This document shows positions 53,608 to 62,386 of a stretch of 64,000 nucleotides of DNA, piece after piece. The first letter of the stretch is position 1; each line of letters starts with the position of its first letter. The notes beneath the pieces are model-generated. The model was not told the origin of the DNA. It searched no databases and saw nothing but the letters and a program-made list of their open reading frames with translations. A program made the position numbers and the translations under genes. This DNA comes from Brevundimonas poindexterae (GTDB lineage: Bacteria > Pseudomonadota > Alphaproteobacteria > Caulobacterales > Caulobacteraceae): positions 62,001 to 126,000 of the forward strand of contig NZ_JAIVLL010000004.1 in the NCBI RefSeq assembly GCF_020524625.1. The letters are read 5' to 3'.

Positions 53608-54667
53608 TGCGATCCCGGGGCAGGGCCTCGGGGTGTTCCGCCTTCAGCCAGGCGATCATCTGTTCGCGAATCGCACAGCGGAGGTCGAAGGCGTCGCCGC
53701 CGTTGCGCGCGCTGGCCAGACAGCGGACCTCGACCACCCGCTCGCGCAGGTCCGTGACCTGCAGGACCATCACATCGCCGTCCCACAGGGGCGAGGGTCG
53801 GACGATCGCCTCCAGCTTCTCGCGCATGGCCTCGATGGGGGCGGCATAGTCCAGATAGAAGAAGACGCTGCCGATCAGGGTCGCCGAATCACGGGTCCAG
53901 TTCTGGAAGGGGTTCTGGATGAACCAGGTCAGCGGCAGTACCATGCGGCGCAGGTCCCAGAGGCGCACCACGACATAGGTGGCCGTGATTTCCTCGATCT
54001 GACCCCACTCGTTTTCGACGATCACGGCGTCGTCGATGCGAATCGGCTGGGTCAGGGCGATCTGGATGCCGGCGATCAGATTGGTCAGCAGCGGCTGCAG
54101 CGCCAGGCCGACGATGATGCCCGCCGCGCCCCCGGCCGCCAGCAGGCTGACGCCCCACTGGCGGAAGCCGCTGATGGTCATCAGGGCAAAGGCGATGGTG
54201 AAGACGATGATCAGGGTCGCGGCCGCCCGGCGCAGGATCCGCACCTGGGTCAGGTGTTTGCGGGCGATCAGATTGTCGGCGATGTCGATGCGGTATTTGC
54301 GCAGGTGAAGCGCGGCGGCGATGTCCAGCGCCACCAGACTGCCCCAGCCGATTGTGATGACCATGCCGATATGCAGGCCCTGTCGCAGCAGGGCGGCCAG
54401 TTCTTCCCGCAGGGGGAGCAGCGGCGAGACCAGGCTGATCGCCAGCAGCACCAGGGCAAGACGGGCAGGCCGGCGGGTACGGCTGACGAGGGAGCGCCAG
54501 AACACGTCGCCCTGTTTCACCACCCGTCGGACCAGCGCCACGCCCAGCGCGTGAACGATCAGGGCCACGCTGACGGCGCCGCCCAGCAGAATCAGCGACT
54601 GGCCCCACGACGGCAGCCAGTCGAATCGCTGGAGGGCTTCGGCCCATGCAGCGGCCACGTCTGTCAT
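53579..54667 (-). CDS. Mechanosensitive ion channel (MscS family)
   Basis: A 362-residue protein with four transmembrane helices. The pore-lining TM3 and following beta domain are recognisable in LLAAGGAAGIIVGLALQPLLTNLIAGIQIALTQPIRIDDAVIVENEWGQIEEI, the MscS core. A cytoplasmic vestibule domain follows, with VVLRLWDLRRMVLPLTWFIQNPFQNW. It releases solutes on hypo-osmotic shock. The C-terminus overlaps the antiporter gene in convergent orientation. Confidence 0.93.
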   Translation of the reverse strand: MTDVAAAWAEALQRFDWLPSWGQSLILLGGAVSVALIVHALGVALVRRVVKQGDVFWRSLVSRTRRPARLALVLLAISLVSPLLPLREELAALLRQGLHIGMVITIGWGSLVALDIAAALHLRKYRIDIADNLIARKHLTQVRILRRAAATLIIVFTIAFALMTISGFRQWGVSLLAAGGAAGIIVGLALQPLLTNLIAGIQIALTQPIRIDDAVIVENEWGQIEEITATYVVVRLWDLRRMVLPLTWFIQNPFQNWTRDSATLIGSVFFYLDYAAPIEAMREKLEAIVRPSPLWDGDVMVLQVTDLRERVVEVRCLASARNGGDAFDLRCAIREQMIAWLKAEHPEALPRDRITVAAQPVP

Positions 54668-54704
54668 CGGATTGCCGGCAGATCGGTCATCTGCAGGGAA
54701 AGGG

Positions 54705-54750
54705 CGGGGCCGCAGAGAGTTCCGAAGGATCGGTCCTCAGCGCGGCCCCG
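54705..54750 (-). terminator. Hairpin downstream of phoH
   Basis: A perfect 9-bp stem (CGGGGCCGC with GCGGCCCCG) with a 28-nt loop, 18 bp after the phoH stop. On the minus strand it is followed by CCTTTCCC, only a weak U-tract. It may slow or terminate phoH transcription. Confidence 0.3.
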
Positions 54751-54767
54751 TTACGACCCCGTGTCGT

Positions 54768-55574
54768 TCAGAGCACGCCGATCATGGAGGCCACCAGCGG
54801 GTGGCGGACGATGTCGCGCTCGGCCAGGTGGACTACGGCGATGTCCGGCACCTGTTTCAGCTTTTCGGCGATGTCCGACAGGCCCGAGACGCCGGGCAGC
54901 AGGTCCGACTGGTGCGGGTCGCCCGTCACCACCATGGTCGAATGCCAGCCCAGCCGCGTCAGCAGCATCTTGAGCTGGACGTAGGTGCAGTTCTGCGCCT
55001 CGTCGACGACTACGAAGGCGTTGTTCAGGGTGCGGCCGCGCATATAGCCGATGGGGGCGATCTCGATCGCGCCCTCGGCCATCAGGGCCTTGACCCGCTT
55101 CATGCTGAGCCGGTCGGACAGGGCGTCGTAGAGCGGGCGCAGATAGGGGGCCAGCTTGTCCTCCATGTCCCCGGGCAGGAAGCCGATCGATTCGCCGGCC
55201 TCGACGGCGGGGCGCGACAGGACGATCCGGCCCACGCGACCCGCTTCGAGCGCCTCAACCGCCTTGGCCACGGCCAGATAGGTCTTGCCGGTGCCCGCCG
55301 GGCCCAGCGCCAGCACCATATTGTGGTCGTCGATGGCCTCCATCAGGGCCGCCTGGCCGTCGGACTTGGGCTTGAGCGTCTTCAGATAGGCCTGGTCGCG
55401 GTCGTCATTGGAGGGATAGGGCGACCAGCCGGAGCGCTGATTCCCCCGACCATTCCCCACATGCGGCGGCAGGCGCCGGACCTTGGCCTCCTGAATGAAC
55501 TCCGGCGTATCGAGGACGCCGAATTCACGGGCGGCTTCACGGGTCTGACGCTTGAGGGCTGAACGCTTGGTCAT
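54768..55574 (-). CDS. PhoH family ATPase
   Basis: A 268-residue PhoH-like protein from ATG 55574 (GGAGG 5 nt upstream). The Walker A motif is ALGPAGTGKTYLAVAKAVE, Walker B is AFVVVDEAQNCT, followed by LTRLGWHSTMVVTGDPHQSDL and SRPAVEAGESIGFLPGD. PhoH proteins are RNA-associated ATPases or helicase-like proteins. The N-terminal 55 residues are basic and probably flexible. The gene is preceded by an intrinsic terminator 18 nt before its ATG and by an overlapping leader frame, which points to attenuation. Confidence 0.93.
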   Translation of the reverse strand: MTKRSALKRQTREAAREFGVLDTPEFIQEAKVRRLPPHVGNGRGNQRSGWSPYPSNDDRDQAYLKTLKPKSDGQAALMEAIDDHNMVLALGPAGTGKTYLAVAKAVEALEAGRVGRIVLSRPAVEAGESIGFLPGDMEDKLAPYLRPLYDALSDRLSMKRVKALMAEGAIEIAPIGYMRGRTLNNAFVVVDEAQNCTYVQLKMLLTRLGWHSTMVVTGDPHQSDLLPGVSGLSDIAEKLKQVPDIAVVHLAERDIVRHPLVASMIGVL

Positions 55575-55756
55575 GGACGCCTCCAGGGCATGAAAAAAGG
55601 CGACACCGAAACGGCATCGCCTGACTGGGCTTGGGGGAGGAAATCGCGACGGATGGCTGCGCGACGACCGGGGTCGGGACGGAGGCCGCCGGGGGCGGCC
55701 CGATCCTTGGGGGGAATGTCGTTCAACGGGTGACCCCGTCGAGCCCGGCACGCCAT
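55571..55756 (-). CDS. Candidate 61-residue leader peptide of phoH
   Basis: A frame from ATG 55756 with GGAGG six nt upstream, a good ribosome-binding site. It encodes a basic Pro/Arg-rich peptide (MACRARRGHPLNDIPPKDRA... ending SPFFMPWRRP), runs through the terminator at 55593-55622, and stops in an ATGA overlap with the phoH start. Translating it would open the terminator hairpin and couple ribosomes to phoH. The alternative is that the region is a noncoding RNA and the frame is chance. Confidence 0.45.
   Translation of the reverse strand: MACRARRGHPLNDIPPKDRAAPGGLRPDPGRRAAIRRDFLPQAQSGDAVSVSPFFMPWRRP
55593..55622 (-). terminator. Intrinsic terminator/attenuator immediately upstream of phoH
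   Basis: On the minus strand a 10-bp stem (AGGCGATGCC with GGTGTCGCCT, two wobble pairs), GTTTC loop and six T residues. It ends 18 nt before the phoH ATG, just ahead of its GGAGG. It is therefore either the end of a short RNA or an attenuator for phoH. Confidence 0.8.
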
Positions 55757-55860
55757 GCGCCACCTCCGAAAGCGACTGCACCGGATAAAATCCGGCGGCG
55801 AGGCCGGGACCCGCAGGTCTCGAATCGCCTCAACATCCTGAGGCTAACGTGGTTTAAGGA
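55623..55860 (-). ncRNA. Candidate leader RNA or small RNA upstream of phoH
   Basis: A gene-poor 240-bp stretch ends in the strong terminator at 55593-55622. On the minus strand it carries a small hairpin (CCGGAT with ATCCGG, 55781-55795) and two C-rich unpaired-looking motifs (ATTCCCCCCAAGG and TTTCCTCCCCCAAG) resembling anti-Shine-Dalgarno loops of alphaproteobacterial sRNAs. It could be a phoH leader, a free sRNA, or both. Confidence 0.35.
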
Positions 55861-55870
55861 GTGTTAAACC
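55851..55870. promoter_or_regulatory. Perfect inverted repeat in a divergent promoter region
   Basis: GGTTTAA-N6-TTAAACC lies between the phoH leader and the gamma-carbonic anhydrase gene. The perfectly symmetrical 7-bp arms suggest a dimeric regulator site. TTAA half-sites recall CtrA, but the spacing is 6 and not 7. Confidence 0.45.
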
Positions 55871-55901
55871 CCTTATTTGCTGAATATAGAGGCGTATTCG
55901 G

Positions 55902-56429
55902 ATGAGTGTTTACACATTGGGCGACAAGAAACCCCAGCTTCCTCCCGAGGGGGAATACTGGATCGCGCCGAACGCCACCGTCATTGGTGACGTGATTCTC
56001 AAGCCCGGTGCCAGTGTCTGGTTCGGGGCGGTGGTACGGGGCGACAACGACCCGATCACCATCGGCCGCGACACCAATATCCAGGACGGCAGCGTCCTGC
56101 ATTCCGACCCGGGCGAGCCCCTGACCATCGGCGACGGCGTGACGGTCGGCCATATGGTCATGCTGCACAGCTGCGAAATCGGCGATAACAGCCTGATCGG
56201 CATCGGCGCCGTGATTCTGGGCCGGGCGAAAATCGGCAAGAACTGCCTGATCGGGGCCAATACCCTGATCACCGAAGGCAAGGAGATTCCCGACAACTCC
56301 ATGGTGGTCGGCCAGCCGGGGCGGGTGATCCGCACGCTGGAGCCCGGTCAGATCGAGGCGCTCAAGGCCTCGGCCGCCCACTATGTCGCCAACTGGAAGC
56401 GCTATGTGACCGACCTGTCCGAGGCCTAG
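55902..56429 (+). CDS. Gamma-carbonic anhydrase family protein
   Basis: A 175-residue left-handed beta-helix protein of the PaaY/YrdA type. Hexapeptide repeats run through [35 protein letters not shown], and the zinc-ligand histidines are placed as in the family ([37 protein letters not shown]). The C-terminal helix packs back on the barrel. Carbonic anhydrase activity varies in this family, so the reaction is not certain. The stop overlaps the PAS gene by 4 bp. Confidence 0.93.
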   Translation: MSVYTLGDKKPQLPPEGEYWIAPNATVIGDVILKPGASVWFGAVVRGDNDPITIGRDTNIQDGSVLHSDPGEPLTIGDGVTVGHMVMLHSCEIGDNSLIGIGAVILGRAKIGKNCLIGANTLITEGKEIPDNSMVVGQPGRVIRTLEPGQIEALKASAAHYVANWKRYVTDLSEA

Positions 56430-56953
56430 GCCACGCGGCGGCCCTGCAGGGCGACCAGCTGCGGCCGGGCCCGCGGCGGTTCGCCCACCGCCAGGCTGGC
56501 GTGGGCAGACAGGCGGGTCGGTGGCCGGCTGACGGGGCGCTCCAGACCTCGCGGGCGATACAGGCCTACGATCCGGTCGGCGCGGCCACCGGGCCCCCGC
56601 AGCGGGACCAGCGGCATCTCGATCCCGCCGGGCAGGCGCGGACAGTCCCCCGTCAGGATCACCGGCCGGATTTCGTGAAGCGTCTGGGCCAGCGCCGCCT
56701 CGACCAGCGGCAGGGAGGCCCGGTCCCACAGGTCGCTCCACGCCCGTCCGCCCAGGGGTCGGCCATGCAGGGCCTCGATCCAGTCTCCCGCCAGCCGGAT
56801 GCGGCTGTTGCGCGGGCGATAATCGAGCAGGAACAGCCGCGTCACCAGCGGCCCCAGCGACAGGGCGTCCAGATCCTGGCGATCGGGAATGCGTCCGGCC
56901 CCCGGGAGCGCCGCCCAGGTCTCGATCAGCCGTCTTGTCTCAGCATGAAACAT
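56426..56953 (-). CDS. PAS-domain protein (PAS_5 / DUF1488-like)
   Basis: A 175-residue protein from ATG 56953 (GGAG 8 nt upstream). The PAS_5 pattern common in alphaproteobacteria is visible: [68 protein letters not shown]. There is no output domain. Such proteins often act in polarity or cell-cycle signalling, but the function of this one is unknown. A Pro/Arg-rich tail ends the protein. Confidence 0.88.
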   Translation of the reverse strand: MFHAETRRLIETWAALPGAGRIPDRQDLDALSLGPLVTRLFLLDYRPRNSRIRLAGDWIEALHGRPLGGRAWSDLWDRASLPLVEAALAQTLHEIRPVILTGDCPRLPGGIEMPLVPLRGPGGRADRIVGLYRPRGLERPVSRPPTRLSAHASLAVGEPPRARPQLVALQGRRVA

Positions 56954-57097
56954 TCCGTTCGCTCCGGCCCGATGCGCCGCAAGGGCAGGGCCAGAGCCGC
57001 GCACAACGGAATCGAAAGGGTTTTGTCGCCAAGGTGCGGGCTGAACGGCCCGGTTCTTGCTGGATCAGGTCGACCGGACACTGAAGGAGACCTGCGC

Positions 57098-57973
57098 ATG
57101 CGGGTGCGGATCATCCAGGGACTGGCGGCGATGGCGGGCTTCTTTGCCCTGCTGTCGGTTGCCGATTCGGCCCAGGCCCAGTGCAGCTCGGGCTGTCAGC
57201 CCCCGCCGCCGCCGTGCTGTCAGCCGCCGCCTCCGCCCCCGCCGCCTCCGCCGCCGCCGAATCCCTGCTGCCAGCAACCCCCGGCCCCGCCGTGCTGCGG
57301 CAACGGCGGCAATATCAATGTGAACGTCAATGTGAACGCGAACGCCAATGCCTCGGCCTCGGCCCGGGTGAACGCGCGGGGCGGCTCGACCGTCGTGGTC
57401 GGCGGGGGAGGGGGCGCCTATTTCAGCTCCACCCCGCGCTATCCGACGACCATTCAGGGCCTGAACGTCGAGGGCGGCCGCGTCCGTCAGACGATTCGCG
57501 TGCCCTATACGGCCATGCGCCGCTTCGAAAAGCGCGTGATCATCCAGGCCGTCTGTCTGGACGATCGCAATGTGCCCCATCCCGCGTCCCAGGTCCGCCC
57601 TGACCGCGAGGTGTTCCAGGACTATGAGGGCGAAATCTATCGCTGCATCGCCGGCACCTGGCTGCAGATCACCATCGCCGACTATCAGGGCGAGGAGCGA
57701 TTCGACCACGGCGAGACCCTGACGTGCCGCAAGGGCGAGGCCCTGTGGTACGGCGGCCGGGAAAGCTTCATGGAATGCCGCCCGCAGCGGCCCGAGCGGG
57801 ACTGCAACGAGCGCTCGCTGCTGCGCCGCTACGGCGCGGGCCTCAAGATCCTGACCCTCTATCGCGAGGAGAGCTACACCGAATACCGCGAGGAGATCAT
57901 CGAGACCGAAGGTCTGGCCGTATCGGGTTCGTTTCTGATGCTGGACGGCGGCGTCGGCTCGCGCGGCTACTGA
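57098..57973 (+). CDS. Secreted Cys/Pro-rich protein
   Basis: A 291-residue protein from ATG 57098 with GAAGGAGA upstream. A Sec signal peptide (GLAAMAGFFALLSVADSAQA) is followed by a low-complexity region: Cys pairs between polyproline runs (SSGCQPPPPPCCQPPPPP), then a Val-Asn/Ala-Asn repeat (NINVNVNVNANANASASA). The C-terminal domain (about residues 105-280) has six or more cysteines and ends near SFLMLDGGVGSRGY. Family not recognised. The design suggests a cell-surface or matrix protein with extensive disulfides. A strong terminator follows. Confidence 0.85.
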   Translation: MRVRIIQGLAAMAGFFALLSVADSAQAQCSSGCQPPPPPCCQPPPPPPPPPPPPNPCCQQPPAPPCCGNGGNINVNVNVNANANASASARVNARGGSTVVVGGGGGAYFSSTPRYPTTIQGLNVEGGRVRQTIRVPYTAMRRFEKRVIIQAVCLDDRNVPHPASQVRPDREVFQDYEGEIYRCIAGTWLQITIADYQGEERFDHGETLTCRKGEALWYGGRESFMECRPQRPERDCNERSLLRRYGAGLKILTLYREESYTEYREEIIETEGLAVSGSFLMLDGGVGSRGY

Positions 57974-58059
57974 TCCCTGACGGGCGGGTTCAGCCCCCCT
58001 TCAGGTGCCATATCGCAAGGTACGGGAGATCGGCTCCGTCGATCGTCCTGAGAGAAACT

Positions 58060-58092
58060 GGCCCCGGAGATCGCTCTCCGGGGCCTTTTTTT
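58060..58092 (+). terminator. Rho-independent terminator
   Basis: A perfect 11-bp stem (GGCCCCGGAGA with TCTCCGGGGCC), TCGC tetraloop and seven T residues, 86 bp after the Cys/Pro-rich gene. It lies just before the convergent M16 protease stop. Confidence 0.92.
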
Positions 58093-58093
58093 C

Positions 58094-60988
58094 TTATTCG
58101 GCGGAGGCTTCGGCCTCGGCGCGCGGGGTCACCTGGATGCGATAGGCATCCGACGGCACCAGATACTTGCGGGCGACGGCCTGCAGGTCCGCCGGCGTGG
58201 CCGATTCGATGTCGCTGATCGCCGAGCGCAGGGTCGGCAGGCGATCCGGATCGGTCTGGGCGTCCTGAAGCTCGGCCATCCAGAAGGCGTTGGTGTTCTG
58301 GTTGCGGCGCATCGATTCGATCCGCGGGTTGCGGGCGCGGTCCAGCTCGTCCTGGGTGACCGGATTGGCCACGAGCTCGGCGGCGATCCGGTCGACGTCG
58401 GTGAAGAAGCCGGCCAGCTTTTCGGGCGGAGCCTCAATGGCCGCCGACATATAGCCGTAGCCCTCGAAGGTGCTGGAGGCGCTGGTGCTGACCTGCGGCG
58501 AATAGGTCACCGCCTGGCCTTCACGCAGTTCGTCGAGCAGGCGCAGCCGCAGGACATCGGCCAGCAGGCGCACCATGCGGGCCTCACGCGGGTTGGTGAA
58601 GTTGTCGCCGGTCGGCCAGGCGATAAAGCCCATGGCCTGGTCCGGGCGACCGCCGTGCTTCAGCTCGATCGGCTGGGCGGTGCCGGCCGGGAAGCGCGAG
58701 GTGCGGGCCTGGGCCGAGGGCGTGGCCGCCGGGCCGCGCGCCGGCAGGCTGCCGACGGTCGCGGCAACCGACTGGATGGCCGCATCGACATCGACATCGC
58801 CGACGATGATCACCTCGATCGGGCCCTGCGACAGATCACGGCTGACCTGGGTGCGCAGATCGTCCAGCGACCAGGACGAGACCTGCTCAAGAGTCGGGAT
58901 GGTCCAGCGGGCGTCGCCCGAGCGCAGCAGGCCCGAGGCGTCGCGCGCGAACACGCCCCCGGTCGTGGCATCCAGCTGCGGCAGGATCAGGCGGAACTGG
59001 CCGCGCGCCCGCTCGAACGGCTCGGGCCGCCAGCCGGCATCGGTCAGATAGGCCGTCAGCACCTGCATCTGCAGGTCCAGATCCTCGGGCCGGGTCGTGC
59101 CGGACAGGCGATAGGCGTCCTCATCGGCGGACAGGGAGGCGCTGTAGACGCGACCGGACAGAACGGTCTCCAGCTGTTCTGCGGTCAGCTGGCCGAGCCC
59201 GCCCTCGCCGAAGGCGGCCCCCAGAGCCAGGGCGGCGGTCGGCTCGTCCGTGGGCAGGGACAGGAAGCCCGAGCCGGTCCGGATCGAGACCAGCACCTGG
59301 TCGTCGGTGAATTCAGTCGGCTTGATCGTCAGGCGCACCCCGTTGTCGAAGGTGACGAAGGTGGTGCCGATGTCCTCGATCATCTCCGTCGAGGTGACCG
59401 TGCCGGGCGTGCCGAACTGGGTGTAGGGCCATTCGGCGCGGGCCTCGGCGGCGCGGGCCGAAACCTCGGTGCGCTTCGAGGCTTCATAGGCGGCGAGGAT
59501 GGCCTCATCGCCGCCCTCGATTGCTTCGGGGCCGGTCACGAAGATCAGCGGGCCCTGACCGGTGAAGGTCGAGCGGAGGGCGGTATTGACCTCGTCCACC
59601 GTCAGGCCCGCGACAACGCTCTCGAAGATTTCCAGATCGGTCGCGGGCGAGGTGAAGACCTCGTCGTTGTTGACCGAGCTCGCCAGGCTGTTGGCCAGAC
59701 CCGGCGTGCGGCGGGTGGCGGCGCCGGCGACGCGTTCCTCAAGTGCCGTGCGGATCTCGGTGATCTCGCGGTCCAGCTCTTCCTGCGTCACGCCGAATTC
59801 GACGAGCCGCCGCTGTTCCTGTTCGATGGCGGCCAGCGACCCGGCCCAGTTTCCGTCCTGATAGACGGCCGTCACGCTGGCCACTTCGGCCGAGTCGAAC
59901 AGGTTCGAATTGCTGCCCGAGGCGCCGATGAAGGGCGGGTTCTCGCCGCGCGCCATGCTCTGCAGACGGCGGTTCAGGACCTGCAGGCCCAGGCCCTCGA
60001 TCAGGTCTTCCCGTTGGGTCGCCAGGGTGTCCGGCCGGGTGTCGGCCTGATTGACCCAGGTGATTTGCACGCTGGGCTGCACCCCGGCCTCGGTATAGGA
60101 GCCGGCCTCCAGACCGCGCGGCTGGACGGTGCCCAGCTCGGGCTCGGGGCCGTCGGCCGCCGGGTTTTCCCAGTCCCCGAAGGTGGCCACGATCTTGGAT
60201 TCCATGACGTCGACGTCGAAGTCACCGACGGCGATCACCGTGGTCCGCGCGGGGCGATAATAGGCGCTGTAGAACTCGACGAAACGCTCGCGCGGCGCAT
60301 TGGCCAGCACGGTGGTCGAGCCGATCGGCAGGCGGTCGGGAACCAGCTGGTCCTTCAGCAGGAACTCCAGCTGGGCGATCAGCGAGCGCAGGCCCGGTCC
60401 GGCGCGGGTGCGCTCTTCCGACAGGACGATGCCGCGCTCGCGGTCAATGGCATCGGCGCCCAGGGTGGCATTGCCGACCATGTCGCGCAGGATCATCAGG
60501 GAGGTGTCGACGGTCTCGTCGTCGGTGCGCGGCAGGTCCAGCTTGTAGACAGTCTCGTCAAAGCCGGTCGAGGCATTGGTGTCGGCACCGAATGCCAGAC
60601 CGAGACGCTCGAGCGTTTTGGTCAGCTCGCCCTCGGGAATATTGGTCGAGCCGTTGAAGGCCATGTGCTCCATGAAGTGGGCCAGCCCCAGCTGGTCGTC
60701 GCGCTCCATGAGCGAGCCGGCGTCGATCCGTACCCGCAGCGAGGCCTGTCCCGGCGGGGTGGTATTGCGGACGATGGCGTAGCGCACGCCGTTGGGCAGC
60801 TGGCCGAAGCGGACGGCGGTATCGGCGGGAATGTCGCTGATCTCGTGCGCCCAGGGGTCGGAGGGGCGCATGGCGTTGGCCGAGACGGTGGCCGTGTCCT
60901 GGGCCATGACCATCGAGGGCAGGCCGGCGCCGGCCAGGACGGCCAGGCTGGAGGCGGCAACAAGCAGAAGGCGGCGGGGGGATCGCAT
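58094..60988 (-). CDS. Secreted M16-family (insulinase-like) zinc peptidase
   Basis: About 964 residues from ATG 60988 (AAGGAG 7 nt upstream). A Sec signal peptide (LLLVAASSLAVLAGAGLPSMVMA) is followed by two pitrilysin halves in one chain. The inverted zinc motif HxxEH is in GLAHFMEHMAFNGSTNIPEGE (residues about 107-125), with the distal Glu in the DRERGIVLSEERTRAG region. The C-terminal half is the catalytically inactive M16 repeat (EVIIVGDVDVDAAIQSVAATVG). It degrades peptides in the periplasm or at the cell surface. Confidence 0.94.
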   Translation of the reverse strand: MRSPRRLLLVAASSLAVLAGAGLPSMVMAQDTATVSANAMRPSDPWAHEISDIPADTAVRFGQLPNGVRYAIVRNTTPPGQASLRVRIDAGSLMERDDQLGLAHFMEHMAFNGSTNIPEGELTKTLERLGLAFGADTNASTGFDETVYKLDLPRTDDETVDTSLMILRDMVGNATLGADAIDRERGIVLSEERTRAGPGLRSLIAQLEFLLKDQLVPDRLPIGSTTVLANAPRERFVEFYSAYYRPARTTVIAVGDFDVDVMESKIVATFGDWENPAADGPEPELGTVQPRGLEAGSYTEAGVQPSVQITWVNQADTRPDTLATQREDLIEGLGLQVLNRRLQSMARGENPPFIGASGSNSNLFDSAEVASVTAVYQDGNWAGSLAAIEQEQRRLVEFGVTQEELDREITEIRTALEERVAGAATRRTPGLANSLASSVNNDEVFTSPATDLEIFESVVAGLTVDEVNTALRSTFTGQGPLIFVTGPEAIEGGDEAILAAYEASKRTEVSARAAEARAEWPYTQFGTPGTVTSTEMIEDIGTTFVTFDNGVRLTIKPTEFTDDQVLVSIRTGSGFLSLPTDEPTAALALGAAFGEGGLGQLTAEQLETVLSGRVYSASLSADEDAYRLSGTTRPEDLDLQMQVLTAYLTDAGWRPEPFERARGQFRLILPQLDATTGGVFARDASGLLRSGDARWTIPTLEQVSSWSLDDLRTQVSRDLSQGPIEVIIVGDVDVDAAIQSVAATVGSLPARGPAATPSAQARTSRFPAGTAQPIELKHGGRPDQAMGFIAWPTGDNFTNPREARMVRLLADVLRLRLLDELREGQAVTYSPQVSTSASSTFEGYGYMSAAIEAPPEKLAGFFTDVDRIAAELVANPVTQDELDRARNPRIESMRRNQNTNAFWMAELQDAQTDPDRLPTLRSAISDIESATPADLQAVARKYLVPSDAYRIQVTPRAEAEASAE

Positions 60989-61135
60989 CAGAGAGCTCCT
61001 TTGGGATCGCGGCCCGGCGTTTTCACTGGAAAAGCGGGGACATAACGAACGTCTGGCCCGGAAGCGGGCCGTCAGGAGCATCCTAGCGGAGGGCAGGCGC
61101 GGTTTAAACGACCCGGCCGGAAATATTAACGGAAG

Positions 61136-62386
61136 TTAATCGCCGCTACGCGAAACGTAGAAGGTCGCGGCATTGCCGACCGCATTGGTACCGGTGATGA
61201 CAGCCCGGTTGGCACCGGACGTCGTGGTCTGGGCCGTCGCGCTGACATTGCCGTTGTTCGTCTGGCTGTTGGTCGCGGTCATGTAGCCGGCGCAGTCGGC
61301 ACAGGCGAAGCCCGTCACCACATTGCCCGCCGCATCGGCGCCGACATAGGCGTCATAGCCCTGGGCCCCGGCGAACTGGGCGTTCACGGCCACACCGCCC
61401 GTGTTGATCTGGGAGTTGTCGATCTCGACATAGATGTCGTTGTTGCCGACCGAGACCTCGTTGGCGACGCCGCGCGCGTAGGATTCGCCCGACCCATAGT
61501 CATACGCGGTCACGATCGCCTGCGATTGGATTTGGCTGGTGTTGTTCTGCCGCGTGGTGGCGACGACCGAACCGCCCTGGTTGGTCAGAACCGCCCGGTT
61601 GGCGCCGGCATTGGCGCGCCCCGCCAGGTCCCAGGCATTGCCCGCATTGGCGCTGACGCCGGAATCGATGATGCCGCCGGTCGAGGTCTGGTCGATCACC
61701 ATATTCTGGCCGGTGACCGAAGTGCCGGTCACCGCCACGACATTGGCCACGGCCTGGGCGGTGAACTCGGCCTCGGCGGGGATGTACTGGGTGGCGGCAT
61801 AATTGGACGCGCGGACATTGGCGTCCGAGCTCTGGGTCACCGTGCCGTCGAAATAGCTGCGCTCCCCGCCGAGGGCTGCGGTATTGCCGATGGCCGAGGT
61901 GTCGACATAGGCCCCTCCCAGAAGGCGCTCGTCGCCCTGGTCCATGGTCGAAGTGGCGACGATCTCGACATCGCCGACCGTCTGGGTCGCCTCGGTGGTC
62001 AGGGTCGCGTCATAGGCGCTGAGGCCCAGATAGTTGCCATTGGCCTGGGTCACGGCGCTGACCACGCCCTCGGTATCGCCGCCCAGCACAAAGGTCGTAT
62101 CCGCCCGCACGTCGCCCTGCAGGGTCTGGTCCGAGCGGACCGTCATCTGGCCGCCCTCGACGCCGCCGGCCAGACTGTTGCCGGTGGCCGAGTTGCTGAC
62201 GGTCACCTGTTCCGAGGAATCGACCACGTCCAGCGTCTGCTCGGCGAACACGTCACCGAACTGGATCTGCTCGTTCAGGACGATCGACGGGTCCTGGTCC
62301 TGCGCGGCAGCCTCAGTAGCGACTGCGGCGCACGTCACCGTCGCGGCGATCATGCCAGCGAGACGGATCGGCGCGTGTCTGGCCAT
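61136..62386 (-). CDS. hfaD: Holdfast anchor protein HfaD
   Basis: A 416-residue outer-membrane-associated protein from ATG 62386 (GGAGA 7 nt upstream) with a signal peptide ending VATEAAA. The mature chain is a long beta-solenoid-like series rich in Asn, Gln, Thr, Gly and Ala (SNSATGNSLAGG, TAIGNTAALGG, NSQINTGGVAVNAQFAG, NSQTNNGNVSATAQTT), typical of HfaD. It is the third gene after hfaA and hfaB and overlaps hfaB by 74 bp. With HfaA and HfaB it attaches holdfast polysaccharide to the cell pole. Confidence 0.85.
   Translation of the reverse strand: MARHAPIRLAGMIAATVTCAAVATEAAAQDQDPSIVLNEQIQFGDVFAEQTLDVVDSSEQVTVSNSATGNSLAGGVEGGQMTVRSDQTLQGDVRADTTFVLGGDTEGVVSAVTQANGNYLGLSAYDATLTTEATQTVGDVEIVATSTMDQGDERLLGGAYVDTSAIGNTAALGGERSYFDGTVTQSSDANVRASNYAATQYIPAEAEFTAQAVANVVAVTGTSVTGQNMVIDQTSTGGIIDSGVSANAGNAWDLAGRANAGANRAVLTNQGGSVVATTRQNNTSQIQSQAIVTAYDYGSGESYARGVANEVSVGNNDIYVEIDNSQINTGGVAVNAQFAGAQGYDAYVGADAAGNVVTGFACADCAGYMTATNSQTNNGNVSATAQTTTSGANRAVITGTNAVGNAATFYVSRSGD

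Noticed and set aside
55587..55860. Identification of the phoH leader as 6S RNA
   Set aside because: I could not find a convincing long closing stem and central bubble, so only a generic leader/sRNA call is made.
58655..61045. A 796-codon open frame on the plus strand opposite the M16 protease
   Set aside because: Antisense shadow. No signal peptide, domain or plausible ribosome-binding site.
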